A DNA stretch of 5,931 nucleotides from CAYRIF01 sp964424205 (GCA_964424205.1 CAYRIF010000244.1:1-5931), one strand, 5' to 3'; shown: positions 1 to 5,800, counted from the stretch's first letter. The notes: generated by a model not told the origin, from the letters alone. Made by a program: numbers and translations.

Positions 1-57
1 GTTGATGTCCCCATTATGATTTACCCCTGCTTCTGCTATAATCAATGTTCTACCCAT
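1..57 (-). CDS. legI: NeuB-family nonulosonic acid synthase, N-terminus only (probable legionaminic acid synthase)
   Basis: This is the first 19 codons of a gene that continues past position 1. The translation starts MGRTLIIAEAGVNHNGD, and IIAEAGVNHNGD is the hallmark N-terminus of the NeuB family, which condenses phosphoenolpyruvate with an N-acetylated hexosamine to make a nine-carbon sugar acid. The ATG (57..55) shares one base with the TGA stop of the upstream acyltransferase gene (59..57), giving a TGATG junction typical of translational coupling. A GTG directly before the ATG is in frame and is an alternative start. Family membership is firm from the motif. The legionaminic rather than sialic or pseudaminic assignment is inferred from the LegB/LegC/LegH-like genes upstream. 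The rest of the barrel and the C-terminal antifreeze-like domain lie outside the window. Confidence 0.88.
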   Translation of the reverse strand, partial: MGRTLIIAEAGVNHNGDIN

Positions 58-695
58 CACCTAATCTTTCTAATAGGATTTCCAATATAAATTCCTGCGT
101 CTTTGAGGTTTTTATTGACCACTGAGTTTATTCCGACGAATACATTATCTACGGTAGCGATGCCATTTACAAAGGTACTATTAGAACCTATAAAACATTC
201 ATTGCCCACACTCACATTTCCATTTAAAATACTTGCTGTGGATACATGGCTATGGTTGCCTACATGGGTGTCATGCTCTATCAATACTTTGGTATTGATG
301 ATGCAATTGTTTCCTATGGTAACATCAGCATTGATCATTGCTTGATGCATAATAATTGTTCCTGCCCCAATGCTTGCATGTTTTGATACATGTGCTGTGG
401 AGGCAATGATAGCAGGCAATTCAAAATTCAATGCTTTGATTTTTTCAAAAAGTTTAATTCTAATAGCAGCAGACTTAATCTGCCCAACAGTAACCAGTGC
501 AATGTCATGGTTTTTTCTAATTTCTTCTAAATCTTCATCACTTCCAATAATAGGATACCCTAATATTCTTTCGCCTACTTTTTCTGCAGTGTCTATGATT
601 CCTGCAATCTCATATTGGTGGGTAGATTCTATTACTTCAATGCACGATTTGCAATGACCGCCGCCGCCTATCAATATGATTTTATTTTTACTCAT
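57..695 (-). CDS. legH: NeuD/PglD-type sugar N-acetyltransferase (LegH-like), left-handed beta-helix
   Basis: The 212-residue protein has the two-part build of NeuD/PglD acyltransferases. Residues 1-95 form a Rossmann-like sugar-nucleotide-binding part with a glycine-rich GGGGHCKS loop at 10-17. Residues 100-205 carry hexapeptide repeats of a left-handed beta-helix (for example ASIGAG, VTIGNN, THVGNH, VSVGNE, VFVGIN), the acetyl-CoA-binding fold. His141 in IEHD is the likely catalytic base by analogy with PglD. The protein ends at GNPIRKIR, like other family members. Its start overlaps the aminotransferase stop by four bases (ATGA) and its stop overlaps the synthase start, so it is made as part of the operon. 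The position between a LegC-type aminotransferase and a NeuB-type synthase suggests it acetylates the new C4 amino group. NeuD proteins can instead be O-acetyltransferases, so the exact acceptor is inferred. Confidence 0.85.
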   Translation of the reverse strand: MSKNKIILIGGGGHCKSCIEVIESTHQYEIAGIIDTAEKVGERILGYPIIGSDEDLEEIRKNHDIALVTVGQIKSAAIRIKLFEKIKALNFELPAIIASTAHVSKHASIGAGTIIMHQAMINADVTIGNNCIINTKVLIEHDTHVGNHSHVSTASILNGNVSVGNECFIGSNSTFVNGIATVDNVFVGINSVVNKNLKDAGIYIGNPIRKIR

Positions 696-1840
696 TTTAA
701 CCGCACACTACTTGGTATATTAACTACGCTATTTTCTAACCATTCTGCATTGGACAAATCACTTTTTGGACTGTCCTTAAACATTTCTAATTTGTTCATC
801 AAGCCCCAAATGGGTCGAGTCATCACACCCTTTGCATTGGTATACTCCAGGAATTCATCCCTTTGCGCTTTGTCTTTTAGTAAAATAGCATTTAACCAAT
901 AGTTGGCATGTGCTTCACTCACCTCTCTAATTAGTTCAATTTCGCTATTTTTTTTATAAAAATCAAAGTATAGATCAGAAAGTGCCCTTTTATTTTGGAC
1001 ATAGTTATCTAATTGCTCCAGCTGTGCACAGGCCATGGCGGCATTCAGATTTGGCATTCTATAGTTATAGCCTATGGCATCGTGTTTGTATTCCCATTGA
1101 TGTGGGATTTTTGCTTGGGTTGTTAAGTGTTTTGCTTTTTTTGCCAAATTTTCATCATCGGTAACAATTGCACCACCACCACCACACGTAATGGTTTTGT
1201 TCCCATTAAAACTGAAAGTGCCTATCAGCCCAAAAGTTCCGGTATGCCTGCCTTTATACGAACTGCCTATCGATTCGGCAGCATCTTCCACCACAGGAAT
1301 GTGGTATTCATTGCAAACCTCTACTAGCTCATCGATATACATCGGTAAACCAAAGGTATGCATGGGCACGCAGGCGCCAATTTTTTTATTGGTAGTTTTG
1401 TTATAGCAAACGCCATTTTTAATTACTGCTATTTTTTCCAAATATTTCTTGAGTAAGGAGGGAGATAGCCCTAGCGTTTCTTTGTCTACATCAACAAAAT
1501 GTGGTATGGCATTGCAATAACTAATAGCATTGGCGGTAGCAACAAAAGTCAACGATTGTGTTAAAACTTCGTCGCCTGGCTGAACACCTGCTAGTAATAG
1601 TGACAGGTGAATGGCATTTGTTCCGTTGACCAGGGCAATGGCATACTTGGCGCCTGTTATGTTACACATCATTTCTTCAAACCTGTTCACATATTCTCCT
1701 ACCGAAGAAACAAAGGTAGAATCGATGGCATCTAAGACATACTTTCGCTCATTGCCAATGAAAAGAGGCTCATGTAAAGGAATGAATTTCTCTTTTTCCT
1801 CAAACGTTTTTCTTATGAAATCTACAGTGTCTTGGTACAT
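692..1840 (-). CDS. legC: PLP-dependent sugar aminotransferase, LegC family (DegT/DnrJ/EryC1/StrS)
   Basis: This 382-residue protein is a full-length member of the DegT/DnrJ/EryC1/StrS aminotransferases, which put an amino group on a keto-sugar nucleotide using glutamate and pyridoxal phosphate. Visible landmarks are the phosphate-binding NGTNAIHLS region (72-80), Asp186 in VVEDAAES for the PLP ring nitrogen, and Lys215 in SFNGNKTITCGGGG as the Schiff-base lysine. The N-terminus (FIPLHEPLFIGNERKYV followed by STFVSSVG) is the pattern I associate with LegC-type enzymes rather than the shorter starts of PglE or PseC. The expected substrate is the 4-keto-6-deoxy sugar made by the dehydratase 42 bases upstream. 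The stop overlaps the legH start (ATGA). No clear ribosome binding site precedes the ATG, as is normal for Bacteroidota. The family is certain. Legionaminic specificity rests on N-terminal likeness and context. Confidence 0.9.
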   Translation of the reverse strand: MYQDTVDFIRKTFEEKEKFIPLHEPLFIGNERKYVLDAIDSTFVSSVGEYVNRFEEMMCNITGAKYAIALVNGTNAIHLSLLLAGVQPGDEVLTQSLTFVATANAISYCNAIPHFVDVDKETLGLSPSLLKKYLEKIAVIKNGVCYNKTTNKKIGACVPMHTFGLPMYIDELVEVCNEYHIPVVEDAAESIGSSYKGRHTGTFGLIGTFSFNGNKTITCGGGGAIVTDDENLAKKAKHLTTQAKIPHQWEYKHDAIGYNYRMPNLNAAMACAQLEQLDNYVQNKRALSDLYFDFYKKNSEIELIREVSEAHANYWLNAILLKDKAQRDEFLEYTNAKGVMTRPIWGLMNKLEMFKDSPKSDLSNAEWLENSVVNIPSSVRLK

Positions 1841-1866
1841 GAAGTGTTGCTAATTACTTGTAATGT

Positions 1867-1882
1867 GCAAAATATATTTTGC
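1867..1882. repeat. 16-base perfect palindrome between legB and legC
   Basis: GCAAAATATATTTTGC is its own reverse complement and sits directly against the stop codon of the dehydratase gene, inside the 42-base gap before the aminotransferase. As RNA it can fold into a six-pair stem with an AUAU loop. It lacks a following U-run, so it does not look like a terminator. It could be an mRNA processing or stability element, a protein-binding site, or chance in AT-rich DNA. Confidence 0.5.
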
Positions 1883-2881
1883 TTATACATTATAAATTCC
1901 TGCTTTATATTGTCTTAAATTGTTCTTGTCACTAAACCAATCGATTGTTTTTTGTAACCCTTGTTTTAGGGTATGTGCTACTTTCCAATCGGTATGCTTT
2001 AATATTTTGGTATTGTCACCGTATAATCTAAATACTTCTGATTTTTTGGGTCTGATTCTATTCTTATCTTGGATTATTTTTGCTTTAGGGTTTATCAAGG
2101 CTATTAAAGTATCCGCCATTTCTTGCATGGCAATTTCTGAGTTGGTAGCAATATTACACTCGTGTCCAATCAAGCTGTCTGAGTTTGCAATGGCTACAAA
2201 ACCCTTGGCGGTATCTTTCACAAAAAGCAAATCCCTAGTGGGGGTCAAATCTCCAAGCTTAATTTCGTCAAAACCATTCAGCAATTGTGTGATGATGGTC
2301 GGAATGATAGCCCTAGCAGATTGCCTTGGACCATAGGTATTGAAGGGTCGTACAATGGTGATAGGCATGTCAAATGATCGATAAAACGAATCTGCCATGC
2401 AGTCTGCGCCGATTTTAGAAGCTGAGTAGGGAGATTGCGGTTGCTTGGGATGTTTTTCGTCTATCGGGATGTATTGAGCCGTACCATATATTTCGGAAGT
2501 AGAGGTTACCAATACTCTTTCAATATTCAAATCCCTTGCCGCCTGAATGATATTTAGCGTCCCTTTTACATTGGTATCTACGTAACTATCTGGTGAGTGG
2601 TATGAATAGGGGATGGCAATGAGTGCGGCAAGGTGATAGACAATGTCACACCCTTTCATAGCAGTTCTTACGCCGTTTGGGTCTCTGATATCTCCTGTAA
2701 AGACCTCTATTTGGTCTAATTCTTCTTTGGAAAAAGTATCTAACCAGCCCCAAGTATTAAAGGAGTTATAATAACAAAATGCCTTAACATTATACCCCTG
2801 ATCGAGTAATTCCTCCACCAAATGACTACCAATAAACCCATCGGCTCCGGTGACTAGTACTTTTTTATTTTTTTGCGCCAT
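1883..2881 (-). CDS. legB: NAD-dependent nucleotide-sugar 4,6-dehydratase, LegB-like (extended SDR)
   Basis: This 332-residue protein is an extended short-chain dehydrogenase/reductase of the nucleotide-sugar 4,6-dehydratase group, which converts an NDP-hexose to the 4-keto-6-deoxy form with bound NAD. The GxxGxxG cofactor loop is TGADGFIG at 11-18, with Asp64 in the following GDIRD strand. The active site is the TSTSE stretch (126-130, giving Thr128 and Glu130) and the YSASK pair Tyr152/Lys156. RPFNTYGPRQ (178-187) is the usual sugar-nucleotide-binding loop. In characterised legionaminic pathways LegB acts on GDP-GlcNAc, while related enzymes use UDP-GlcNAc, and the sequence alone does not settle the nucleotide. 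It is the first gene of the visible operon. The ATG is the first Met of the frame and lies eleven residues before the Rossmann loop, as expected. Upstream lies 179 bases of non-coding DNA, so a promoter is likely there. Confidence 0.88.
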   Translation of the reverse strand: MAQKNKKVLVTGADGFIGSHLVEELLDQGYNVKAFCYYNSFNTWGWLDTFSKEELDQIEVFTGDIRDPNGVRTAMKGCDIVYHLAALIAIPYSYHSPDSYVDTNVKGTLNIIQAARDLNIERVLVTSTSEIYGTAQYIPIDEKHPKQPQSPYSASKIGADCMADSFYRSFDMPITIVRPFNTYGPRQSARAIIPTIITQLLNGFDEIKLGDLTPTRDLLFVKDTAKGFVAIANSDSLIGHECNIATNSEIAMQEMADTLIALINPKAKIIQDKNRIRPKKSEVFRLYGDNTKILKHTDWKVAHTLKQGLQKTIDWFSDKNNLRQYKAGIYNV

Positions 2882-3060
2882 AGAAAAACTTTTACTGGCG
2901 TAAATTTATACAATTAGAATCAATCAAACAGAATTCTGTCGTATTTATATGATGTGGGATAAGAATAGTAGCCGATTGCAGCATTTGCGGTTTTTAAATT
3001 ACAAACAAATTTTATGCGAGCTACAATACACCCATTTCCTATACCATCTCGGCAATTATT
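2882..3060. other. Intergenic region between the Fic gene and legB
   Basis: These 179 bases separate the Fic stop codon from the legB start, both on the minus strand. I see no open frame with protein-like composition. The region should hold the end of the Fic transcript and the start of the leg operon. I found no convincing stem-loop with a U-run and no exact TAnnTTTG box. The closest match is TAAATTTA (2908..2901), preceded by TTTG (2928..2925) at 16 bases, which is shorter than usual. A 12-base palindrome lies at 2928-2939. Confidence 0.6.
2928..2939. repeat. 12-base perfect palindrome upstream of legB
   Basis: ACAGAATTCTGT is self-complementary and lies 47 bases before the legB ATG, overlapping the weak TTTG upstream promoter element. 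The position would suit an operator for the leg operon, but a palindrome of this length with an EcoRI-type core can arise by chance. No second copy was seen in the window. Confidence 0.35.
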
Positions 3061-4188
3061 TTATACATGACTAGCGCCAGTGTTTTTAAATTCATTCAAT
3101 TCGTAATTTGTACTTCGTCCTCCTGATTCTTCTTGTTTCAATATTCCTTTTTCGATCAAATCTTTTATGTCTCGTAATGCTGTGTCAGAGGAACACTTTG
3201 TTATTTTAGCCCATTTTGATGATTTAAGCTTACCTTTAAAGCCATCAAAAAGTTTATTAAGCATCAAGCGTTGACGACTATTCAATACTGAATCTTTGTG
3301 TTTGTCCCAAAAATCAGCTTTATAGAGGGCTTTATCCATTGTTTCTTCTGTATTTTTCAAAGCTCGGTACAAACAGTTGAGAAACCAATATAACCACTCT
3401 GTTATATCACCATCATTATGCTGAACTTTTTGCAATACTGCATAATATACTTTCCGTTCTAATGATATCTGACTCGATAAACTGTAAAAACGTTGGGAAC
3501 TGCCATCGGAATGTGCGAGTAATAAATCGGAAAGAGCTCGGGCAATACGACCATTTCCATCGTCAAAAGGATGAATAATAATAAACCAAAAATGTGCAAT
3601 TGCCGATTTAATTACAGGATCCAATTTAGTATCACTATTAAACCAATTTAAAAACATATCCATTTCATCCTTTACTTTCTCTGGTGAAGGTGCTTGATAA
3701 TGAATTTTCTCTTTCCCCATTGGACCAGAAACAACTTGCATTATCCCGTTGCGGTAACAGCCTGCATCAATTTTATGCACCCCACTTCTCCCTGTTGGGA
3801 AAAGAGCTGCGTGCCAACCAAATAAACGTTCATTGTCAAGAGTTTGTTGATAATTTTGTGTGGCGTCAAGCATCATCTCAACAACACCTTCAACATACCT
3901 GTCTGAATAAATCATTCCAGCATAGTCCAAACCCAATCTTCTGGCGATTGACGAACGCACTTGTTCATAATTGAGTATCTCACCTTCTATTTCTGATGAT
4001 TTAAGCACGTCAAGTGTCAATGCGGAAAGCATAGTTTCCTCCTTTAAAGAAAATCCTAATGCATTAATTTGTCCAAAAACTTTTCCTTGCAAATGCCGTA
4101 CTTTTCCTAATATTTCTTGAATTTCTTTTTCATTCCAAGTAAAATTAGGCCAACTACTATATTCATAAATGTATTTTACCATTTTCAT
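3061..4188 (-). CDS. fic: Fic-domain protein with DUF4172-like N-terminus, inhibitory helix and C-terminal winged helix
   Basis: Fic enzymes usually transfer AMP from ATP to a target protein hydroxyl. Numbered from Met 4188..4186 (375 residues), the protein has a DUF4172-like start (SSWPNFTWNEKEI, about 12-24), an inhibitory-type SSEIEG motif (64-69) matching [S/T]xxxE[G/N], and the core motif HPFDDGNGR (206-214) with catalytic His206 and anion-binding Arg214. A winged helix follows at about 309-364, with helix SSDTALRDIKDLIEKGIL and wing GGRSTNYEL. The inhibitory glutamate before the core places it in class II, in which an N-terminal helix blocks ATP until it is moved. The open frame extends 36 codons further upstream, to 4296, but that part contains a TATATTTG promoter box and two direct repeats and reads as translated non-coding DNA. 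I therefore start at 4188; a second Met at 4182 is equally possible. The target protein is unknown. No antitoxin gene is adjacent, consistent with built-in inhibition. Confidence 0.9.
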   Translation of the reverse strand: MKMVKYIYEYSSWPNFTWNEKEIQEILGKVRHLQGKVFGQINALGFSLKEETMLSALTLDVLKSSEIEGEILNYEQVRSSIARRLGLDYAGMIYSDRYVEGVVEMMLDATQNYQQTLDNERLFGWHAALFPTGRSGVHKIDAGCYRNGIMQVVSGPMGKEKIHYQAPSPEKVKDEMDMFLNWFNSDTKLDPVIKSAIAHFWFIIIHPFDDGNGRIARALSDLLLAHSDGSSQRFYSLSSQISLERKVYYAVLQKVQHNDGDITEWLYWFLNCLYRALKNTEETMDKALYKADFWDKHKDSVLNSRQRLMLNKLFDGFKGKLKSSKWAKITKCSSDTALRDIKDLIEKGILKQEESGGRSTNYELNEFKNTGASHV

Positions 4189-4195
4189 TATGCTA

Positions 4196-4203
4196 CAAAT
4201 ATA
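4196..4203 (-). promoter_or_regulatory. Bacteroidetes-type -7 promoter box (TATATTTG) for fic
   Basis: TATATTTG matches the TAnnTTTG consensus of the major Bacteroidetes sigma factor exactly, in the gene's direction. It ends seven bases before the ATG at 4188, so the transcript would have a very short or no leader. A matching TTTG element 19-21 bases further upstream is absent (TTAA occurs there), which would suit a promoter needing an activator or one with weak basal activity. Confidence 0.5.
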
Positions 4204-4208
4204 TAAAT

Positions 4209-4221
4209 TATTCTCCGCATA
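4209..4221 (-). repeat. 13-base direct repeat, copy 2 (promoter-proximal), candidate operator
   Basis: TATGCGGAGAATA on the minus strand is an exact copy of the sequence at 4242-4254. Its near edge is five bases upstream of the TATATTTG box, so a bound protein would compete with or contact RNA polymerase. Neither copy is internally palindromic. Confidence 0.55.
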
Positions 4222-4241
4222 TTTAAGGGGATTAACACAGA

Positions 4242-4254
4242 TATTCTCCGCATA
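4242..4254 (-). repeat. 13-base direct repeat, copy 1 (promoter-distal), candidate operator
   Basis: This is an exact copy of TATGCGGAGAATA, in the same orientation as the copy at 4209-4221 and 33 bases away start to start, about three turns of the helix. The spacing places both copies on nearly the same DNA face, as expected for paired binding sites. The 33-base period is also why the spurious upstream translation shows YAEN twice, eleven residues apart. Confidence 0.55.
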
Positions 4255-4329
4255 CGTTGCTTTTTCACAGTGAGGCTGCCTTTTGAGGGAATCCAAAAAG
4301 GGGTTTAGGAACTATATTTTAACAAACAA

Positions 4330-4422
4330 TCAGTTACGATAAAGCAAGTACAGAAACAACCAAACAAGACCCAATGCACCAACAGATATCAATGCCTCGT
4401 GCCTTTTTTCATCAATAAAGGA
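4330..4422 (-). pseudogene. Possible remnant of a small membrane protein (no start codon)
   Basis: Between the ATPase and fic, a minus-strand frame runs 30 codons from just after a TAA (4425..4423) to a TGA (4332..4330). It begins SFIDEKRHE and continues with about 20 strongly hydrophobic residues (ALISVGALGLVWLFLYLL), ending YRN. Charged residues before one membrane-span-like stretch look like the tail of a real membrane protein. There is no ATG in frame; only TTG codons could start it. It may be a decayed gene end or chance, since AT-rich DNA often yields hydrophobic frames. It is not assigned to a family. Confidence 0.2.
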
Positions 4423-4449
4423 TTAGCCAAATAGTGCATCAAGCTAATC
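4421..4449 (-). terminator. Stem-loop across the ATPase stop codon, weak terminator candidate
   Basis: GATTAGC and GCTAATC form perfect 7-base arms (4443-4449 and 4421-4427) around a 15-base loop, with the ATPase TAG stop inside the first arm. On the minus strand the stem is followed by CTTTATTGAT, which is U-rich but broken. The stem is AT-rich and the loop long, so termination would be inefficient. It could instead protect the 3' end of the mRNA or be chance. Confidence 0.25.
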
Positions 4450-5595
4450 TATAAAACCTTTCTTCAAAAATTCATCCAATGGATATACCATCACATTATT
4501 TTTTAACGGATAAGGCATTTTAACGGGAGCAATCACATAAGATTCGGAGGCATCTATGTCCTTTAGTGCAATCCAAAATCCTTTGGCTAGTGTAGGCACT
4601 GTTGAAGATTTTATTTCTATGGCGATAATTTTTTTTCCTTTTGTTAATACCAAATCTATTTCAACCCCTTTGGCTGTCCTGTAGTAAAAGGGTTGCCAAT
4701 CACTGTATTTATTAATAATATTTTCAATAACGACGGCTTCCCATGAAGTGCCATATGTGGGATGCGCATAAAGCGCACTAAAACTATTGATACTAAGTAA
4801 AGTATGTAGAATGCCAGTATCACGTATGTATATTTTAGGAGATTTAATGAGTCTCTTTTTTATATTAATGTAAAAAGGAGGCAAAATTCTAAGCATAAAT
4901 GTATGGTGTAATATATCCACATAATGTTTGATGGTAGGTTGACTTAGCCCCATTGCATTGGCTAGTTGCGCATAATTCAAAACATGACCATTGGTGTGGG
5001 CAAGCATCTTCCATAAGCGATTTAAAGGCTCAGGAGCAATGTTAAACCCAAACATTCTTATATCTCTTTCTAAAAATGTTTTTATATAATTTTCTAACCA
5101 AGTAAATGCCAGAGGGTTATTGCGTGCTAAAGTACTTCGTGGAAGCCCTCCCCTTAGCCAATAGGTTTCAAAATCAATGGTTTTAGAGATTTCATTGCGT
5201 AAAAATGGCGTTAGCTGGTAGTAAAATATTCTGCCTGCTAATGTCTCAGCACTTTGCCTCAATAATTCTGGTGAAGAGGATCCGAGAATTAAAAATTTAG
5301 CGGATGGATTGTTATCAACAAAACTTCTTATTTCTGAAAAAATATCAGGTAATAGTTGCACCTCATCTATGCAGATAACGTTAGCTTTATTTACTTGAAA
5401 AAACCGAATGGGTTCTTCTAATAATTGTTTGTCTGTTTTTGTTTCTAAATCAATGTAAGTGACATTTTTGTGATGCTTTAATATTTGTTTTGCCAACGTT
5501 GACTTACCAACCTGTCTGGCGCCTATAATAGCCGTTACAGGGATATCATAGAAGTATTCTTTGATGATATTATGTAGATTTCGCGCTATTAACAT
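4444..5595 (-). CDS. AAA_14/DUF4143-family ATP-binding protein
   Basis: This 383-residue protein has the standard AAA_14 plus DUF4143 layout and length. The N-terminal P-loop domain shows Walker A GARQVGKST (25-33), Walker B VICIDEVQ (73-80), a sensor-like LGSSSPELL (104-112) and the conserved LAGR (119-122). A middle helical part holds a winged or helix-turn-helix segment (about 206-230, with LANAMGLSQPTIKHYV). The C-terminal DUF4143 part ends in a PD-(D/E)xK-like core: VEIDLVL (Asp314) and AIEIKSS (Glu327, Lys329). All key residues are intact. The family is widespread in bacteria and archaea, often in variable regions, and its cellular role is not established; nuclease activity is only suggested by the residues. 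The start is the first Met of the frame, just before the conserved IIGARQVGKST region. It precedes fic by 255 bases and appears to be a separate transcription unit. Confidence 0.88.
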   Translation of the reverse strand: MLIARNLHNIIKEYFYDIPVTAIIGARQVGKSTLAKQILKHHKNVTYIDLETKTDKQLLEEPIRFFQVNKANVICIDEVQLLPDIFSEIRSFVDNNPSAKFLILGSSSPELLRQSAETLAGRIFYYQLTPFLRNEISKTIDFETYWLRGGLPRSTLARNNPLAFTWLENYIKTFLERDIRMFGFNIAPEPLNRLWKMLAHTNGHVLNYAQLANAMGLSQPTIKHYVDILHHTFMLRILPPFYINIKKRLIKSPKIYIRDTGILHTLLSINSFSALYAHPTYGTSWEAVVIENIINKYSDWQPFYYRTAKGVEIDLVLTKGKKIIAIEIKSSTVPTLAKGFWIALKDIDASESYVIAPVKMPYPLKNNVMVYPLDEFLKKGFID

Positions 5596-5599
5596 ATTG

Positions 5600-5630
5600 C
5601 TAAGGTACAGATAAAGGGTGTAAATCCAAA
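5600..5630 (-). promoter_or_regulatory. Candidate Bacteroidetes-type promoter for the ATPase gene
   Basis: On the minus strand TTTG (5630..5627) is followed after 19 bases by TACCTTAG (5607..5600), one base from the TAnnTTTG consensus. The spacing fits Bacteroidetes promoters. The second box ends four bases before the ATG at 5595, implying an almost leaderless mRNA. The left arm of the inverted repeat fills much of the spacer. Confidence 0.35.
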
Positions 5631-5657
5631 ATGAAACTTTAGATATACACCCTTTAT
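5611..5657. repeat. Inverted repeat with 12-base perfect arms upstream of the ATPase gene
   Basis: ATAAAGGGTGTA (5611-5622) and TACACCCTTTAT (5646-5657) are exact reverse complements around a 23-base loop. The left arm lies between the two boxes of the candidate ATPase promoter. The right arm abuts two in-frame stop codons of a possible upstream gene remnant. It could be a two-site operator or a terminator hairpin for the upstream transcript; the run after the stem on the minus strand (CTGTACC) is not U-rich, which argues against a classical terminator. Confidence 0.6.
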
Positions 5658-5800
5658 TAATTTGTTAGCGTATCCAAAATGCGTCTGACGTCACTAAATC
5701 TTAATGAACAATCTATGCCGATAAAGGATATATAAAAACCGCCAGCTACTTTCTCTTTTTTGATACCTCAAATCTCACATTCCTTTTGCTTTCTGTGCAT
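5657..5800 (-). pseudogene. Possible decayed 3' end of an unidentified gene
   Basis: A minus-strand frame starting ATG at 5800 reads MHRKQKECEI, hits TGA (5770..5768), then continues 36 codons (GIKKEKVAGGFYISFIGID..., ending RRILDTLTN) to TAA TAA. The second part has mixed, protein-like composition and a double stop, unlike random AT-rich DNA. An internal stop plus loss of frame further upstream would fit a degraded gene end. I do not recognise the family. It may also be chance. Confidence 0.25.

Noticed and set aside
1920..2336. 138-codon plus-strand open frame opposite legB
   Set aside because: It lies wholly antisense to a well-supported dehydratase gene and has no domain-like features, so it is a shadow frame.
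2901..2928. Promoter for legB (TTTG, 16 bases, TAAATTTA)
   Set aside because: The second box misses the consensus G and the spacing is shorter than usual, so it is too weak to list as a promoter.
3000..3060. Terminator after fic
   Set aside because: No stem with a following U-run could be found on the minus strand after the stop codon.
4189..4296. N-terminal 36-residue extension of the Fic protein
   Set aside because: It contains a promoter box and two DNA repeats, shows repeat-derived YAEN peptides, and precedes the point where Fic-family resemblance begins.
5686..5693. TGACGTCA palindrome
   Set aside because: Eight bases of symmetry is expected by chance at this scale, and no second copy or positional logic was found.
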